Position numbers and translations under genes: made by a program. A stretch of 50,260 nucleotides of DNA from Ruminococcus sp. (lineage in GTDB: Bacteria; Bacillota_I; Bacilli_A; RF39; UBA660): positions 1-50,260 of the forward strand of contig JAMPHW010000001.1 in NCBI GenBank assembly GCA_023663235.1, given 5' to 3'. A model generated the notes under the pieces. That model was not told the origin of the DNA. It saw only the letters and a program-made list of their open reading frames with translations, and made no database searches. This document shows positions 49,747 to 50,260 of the stretch, in pieces; position 1 is the first letter of the stretch, and each line of letters opens with the position of its first letter.

Positions 49747-50260
49747 AAACCTCCATATGCCACTTCATCTGCTGTTATTAATCCTACTGGATTATCTAGT
49801 TTCTTGTTACCTTGATTAGCTCTTGAATATGTATACAAATCTCCGTTTTTTCCTGTTACCGAACAATTATATGTTGGCATTACCTTTAGTGCTGTACTAG
49901 CCGTTACTGCTGGAACACCTCCAGGAGCTAATCTTACATATGATCCGTAATATGTATCTGTAGTTCCCGTTCCGCCACCTTTATTTTCACCATTGACATC
50001 TAAATAAGATGTTCTATCTCCACAGAATCCTGCATTCGTATCTATTTTATTAAAATATTGTTCTGATTTTAATCCTGAACTCTCAAACCAATTGTTTAAG
50101 TATGTATATATTGTTGATGGCTCTTTTGTTCCATGTACTTGGTCTTGTTCATAAAAGTATCCTACATATTTATTATCATTATTTTGTTCGTTAAATTTGC
50201 TTGTCCCTATTTGTGTTCCCTCTCCTGTTGCTTGTGGTCCTTCTGATACTTTTCCTTGAT
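49737..50260 (-). CDS. surface-protein module gene, 5' end beyond window, 3' end truncated
   Basis: Open from the window edge on the minus strand and ending at TAA (49737-49739). It encodes the first two thirds of the recurring module: GEGTQIGTSKFNEQNNDNKY, VGYFYEQDQVHG, LNNWFESSGLKSEQYFNKID, NAGFCGDRTSYLDVN, GTTDTYYGSYVRLAPGG, NPVGLITADEVAYGG, then LFY and stop. All other family copies continue from this point with SSSGNYLDT and the variable end, so this copy has lost its C-terminus, which lies on the opposite strand at 48528-48750. The N-terminal part lies outside the window. Confidence 0.82.
   Translation of the reverse strand, partial: QGKVSEGPQATGEGTQIGTSKFNEQNNDNKYVGYFYEQDQVHGTKEPSTIYTYLNNWFESSGLKSEQYFNKIDTNAGFCGDRTSYLDVNGENKGGGTGTTDTYYGSYVRLAPGGVPAVTASTALKVMPTYNCSVTGKNGDLYTYSRANQGNKKLDNPVGLITADEVAYGGLFY

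Noticed and set aside
48509..49760. Insertion sequence or transposase explaining the inverted segment
   Set aside because: No transposase-like frame, no long terminal inverted repeats and no target duplication visible at the edges.
30350..50260. Diversity-generating reverse transcriptase or template repeat
   Set aside because: I looked for an RT with a YxDD-type motif near both surface-protein loci and found none in the window; the DGR idea stays a hypothesis about the variable ends only.
1..50260. tRNA, rRNA and CRISPR arrays
   Set aside because: No cloverleaf with CCA or conserved TTCGA arms, no rRNA-like conserved stretch and no regularly spaced short repeats found by eye. A tRNAscan or Rfam run would be decisive.

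Overview
The window looks like a chromosomal segment of a low-GC (roughly 30% or less), Gram-positive-type bacterium. It uses the standard bacterial code: cca ends in TGA and Trp is TGG. It has a peptidoglycan pathway (murC, two murE, dapF, a MurJ-type flippase, uppP), firmicute-type gene pairs (ftsY-ylxM, dnaD-nth) and a CIRCE-controlled clpB. My inference is an uncultured gut member of the Bacilli/Mycoplasmatota radiation (RF39-like) that kept its cell wall. Most genes lie on the minus strand, with short leaders, GGTGAT-type ribosome binding sites, and GTG or TTG starts in several places.

Layout. 1-3.4 kb: trmB, a small coiled-coil protein, a MurJ/YtgP-type flippase, a Cse60-family protein and pncC. 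3.5-9.7 kb: one minus-strand operon of three secreted proteins ending in VirB2-like two-helix modules, a VirB6/TrbL-like membrane protein with a long cytoplasmic tail, and a helical protein. 9.8-13.8 kb: murC, dusB, pduL, arginase. 13.8-18.1 kb: an accessory block of membrane-anchored, lineage-specific proteins, one frameshifted, with a cytosolic zincin and a repeat-bearing surface protein. 18.2-23.3 kb: two different murE genes, dapF and a trans-sulfuration PLP enzyme. 23.4-30.3 kb: a short RelA/SpoT protein, folA, a ClpC-like ATPase, pyk, an unknown gene, ylxM and ftsY. 30.3-31.7 kb: a membrane-anchored surface protein with a hypervariable-looking C-terminal module. 32-45 kb: ftsK, a thioredoxin-fold protein, a BIG2-NlpC/P60 peptidase, nth, dnaD, cca, miaA, mscL, a SipW/TasA-like secreted protein, miaB, small proteins and uppP. 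44.7-46.3 kb: a frameshifted ORF6N gene and an HD-domain gene. 46.3-48.5 kb: clpB under a CIRCE/sigma-A promoter.

The right end (48.5-50.26 kb) is the most striking part. It carries two convergent pieces of the same surface-protein family found at 30.35 kb. The minus-strand piece stops exactly at the motif position where the plus-strand piece begins. Inverting about 1.2 kb between them, adjacent to CIRCE, would restore one continuous multi-module gene. This suggests a DNA inversion, either a phase switch or a scar. The C-terminal ends of these modules also resemble diversity-generating-retroelement targets, but no reverse transcriptase or recombinase is present in the window.

The genes mostly serve cell-wall building, protein quality control, tRNA modification and a set of rapidly evolving surface proteins. 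Several of those surface proteins share an almost constant membrane part joined to a divergent outer part. I saw no rRNA, tRNA, CRISPR array, insertion sequence or replication origin.
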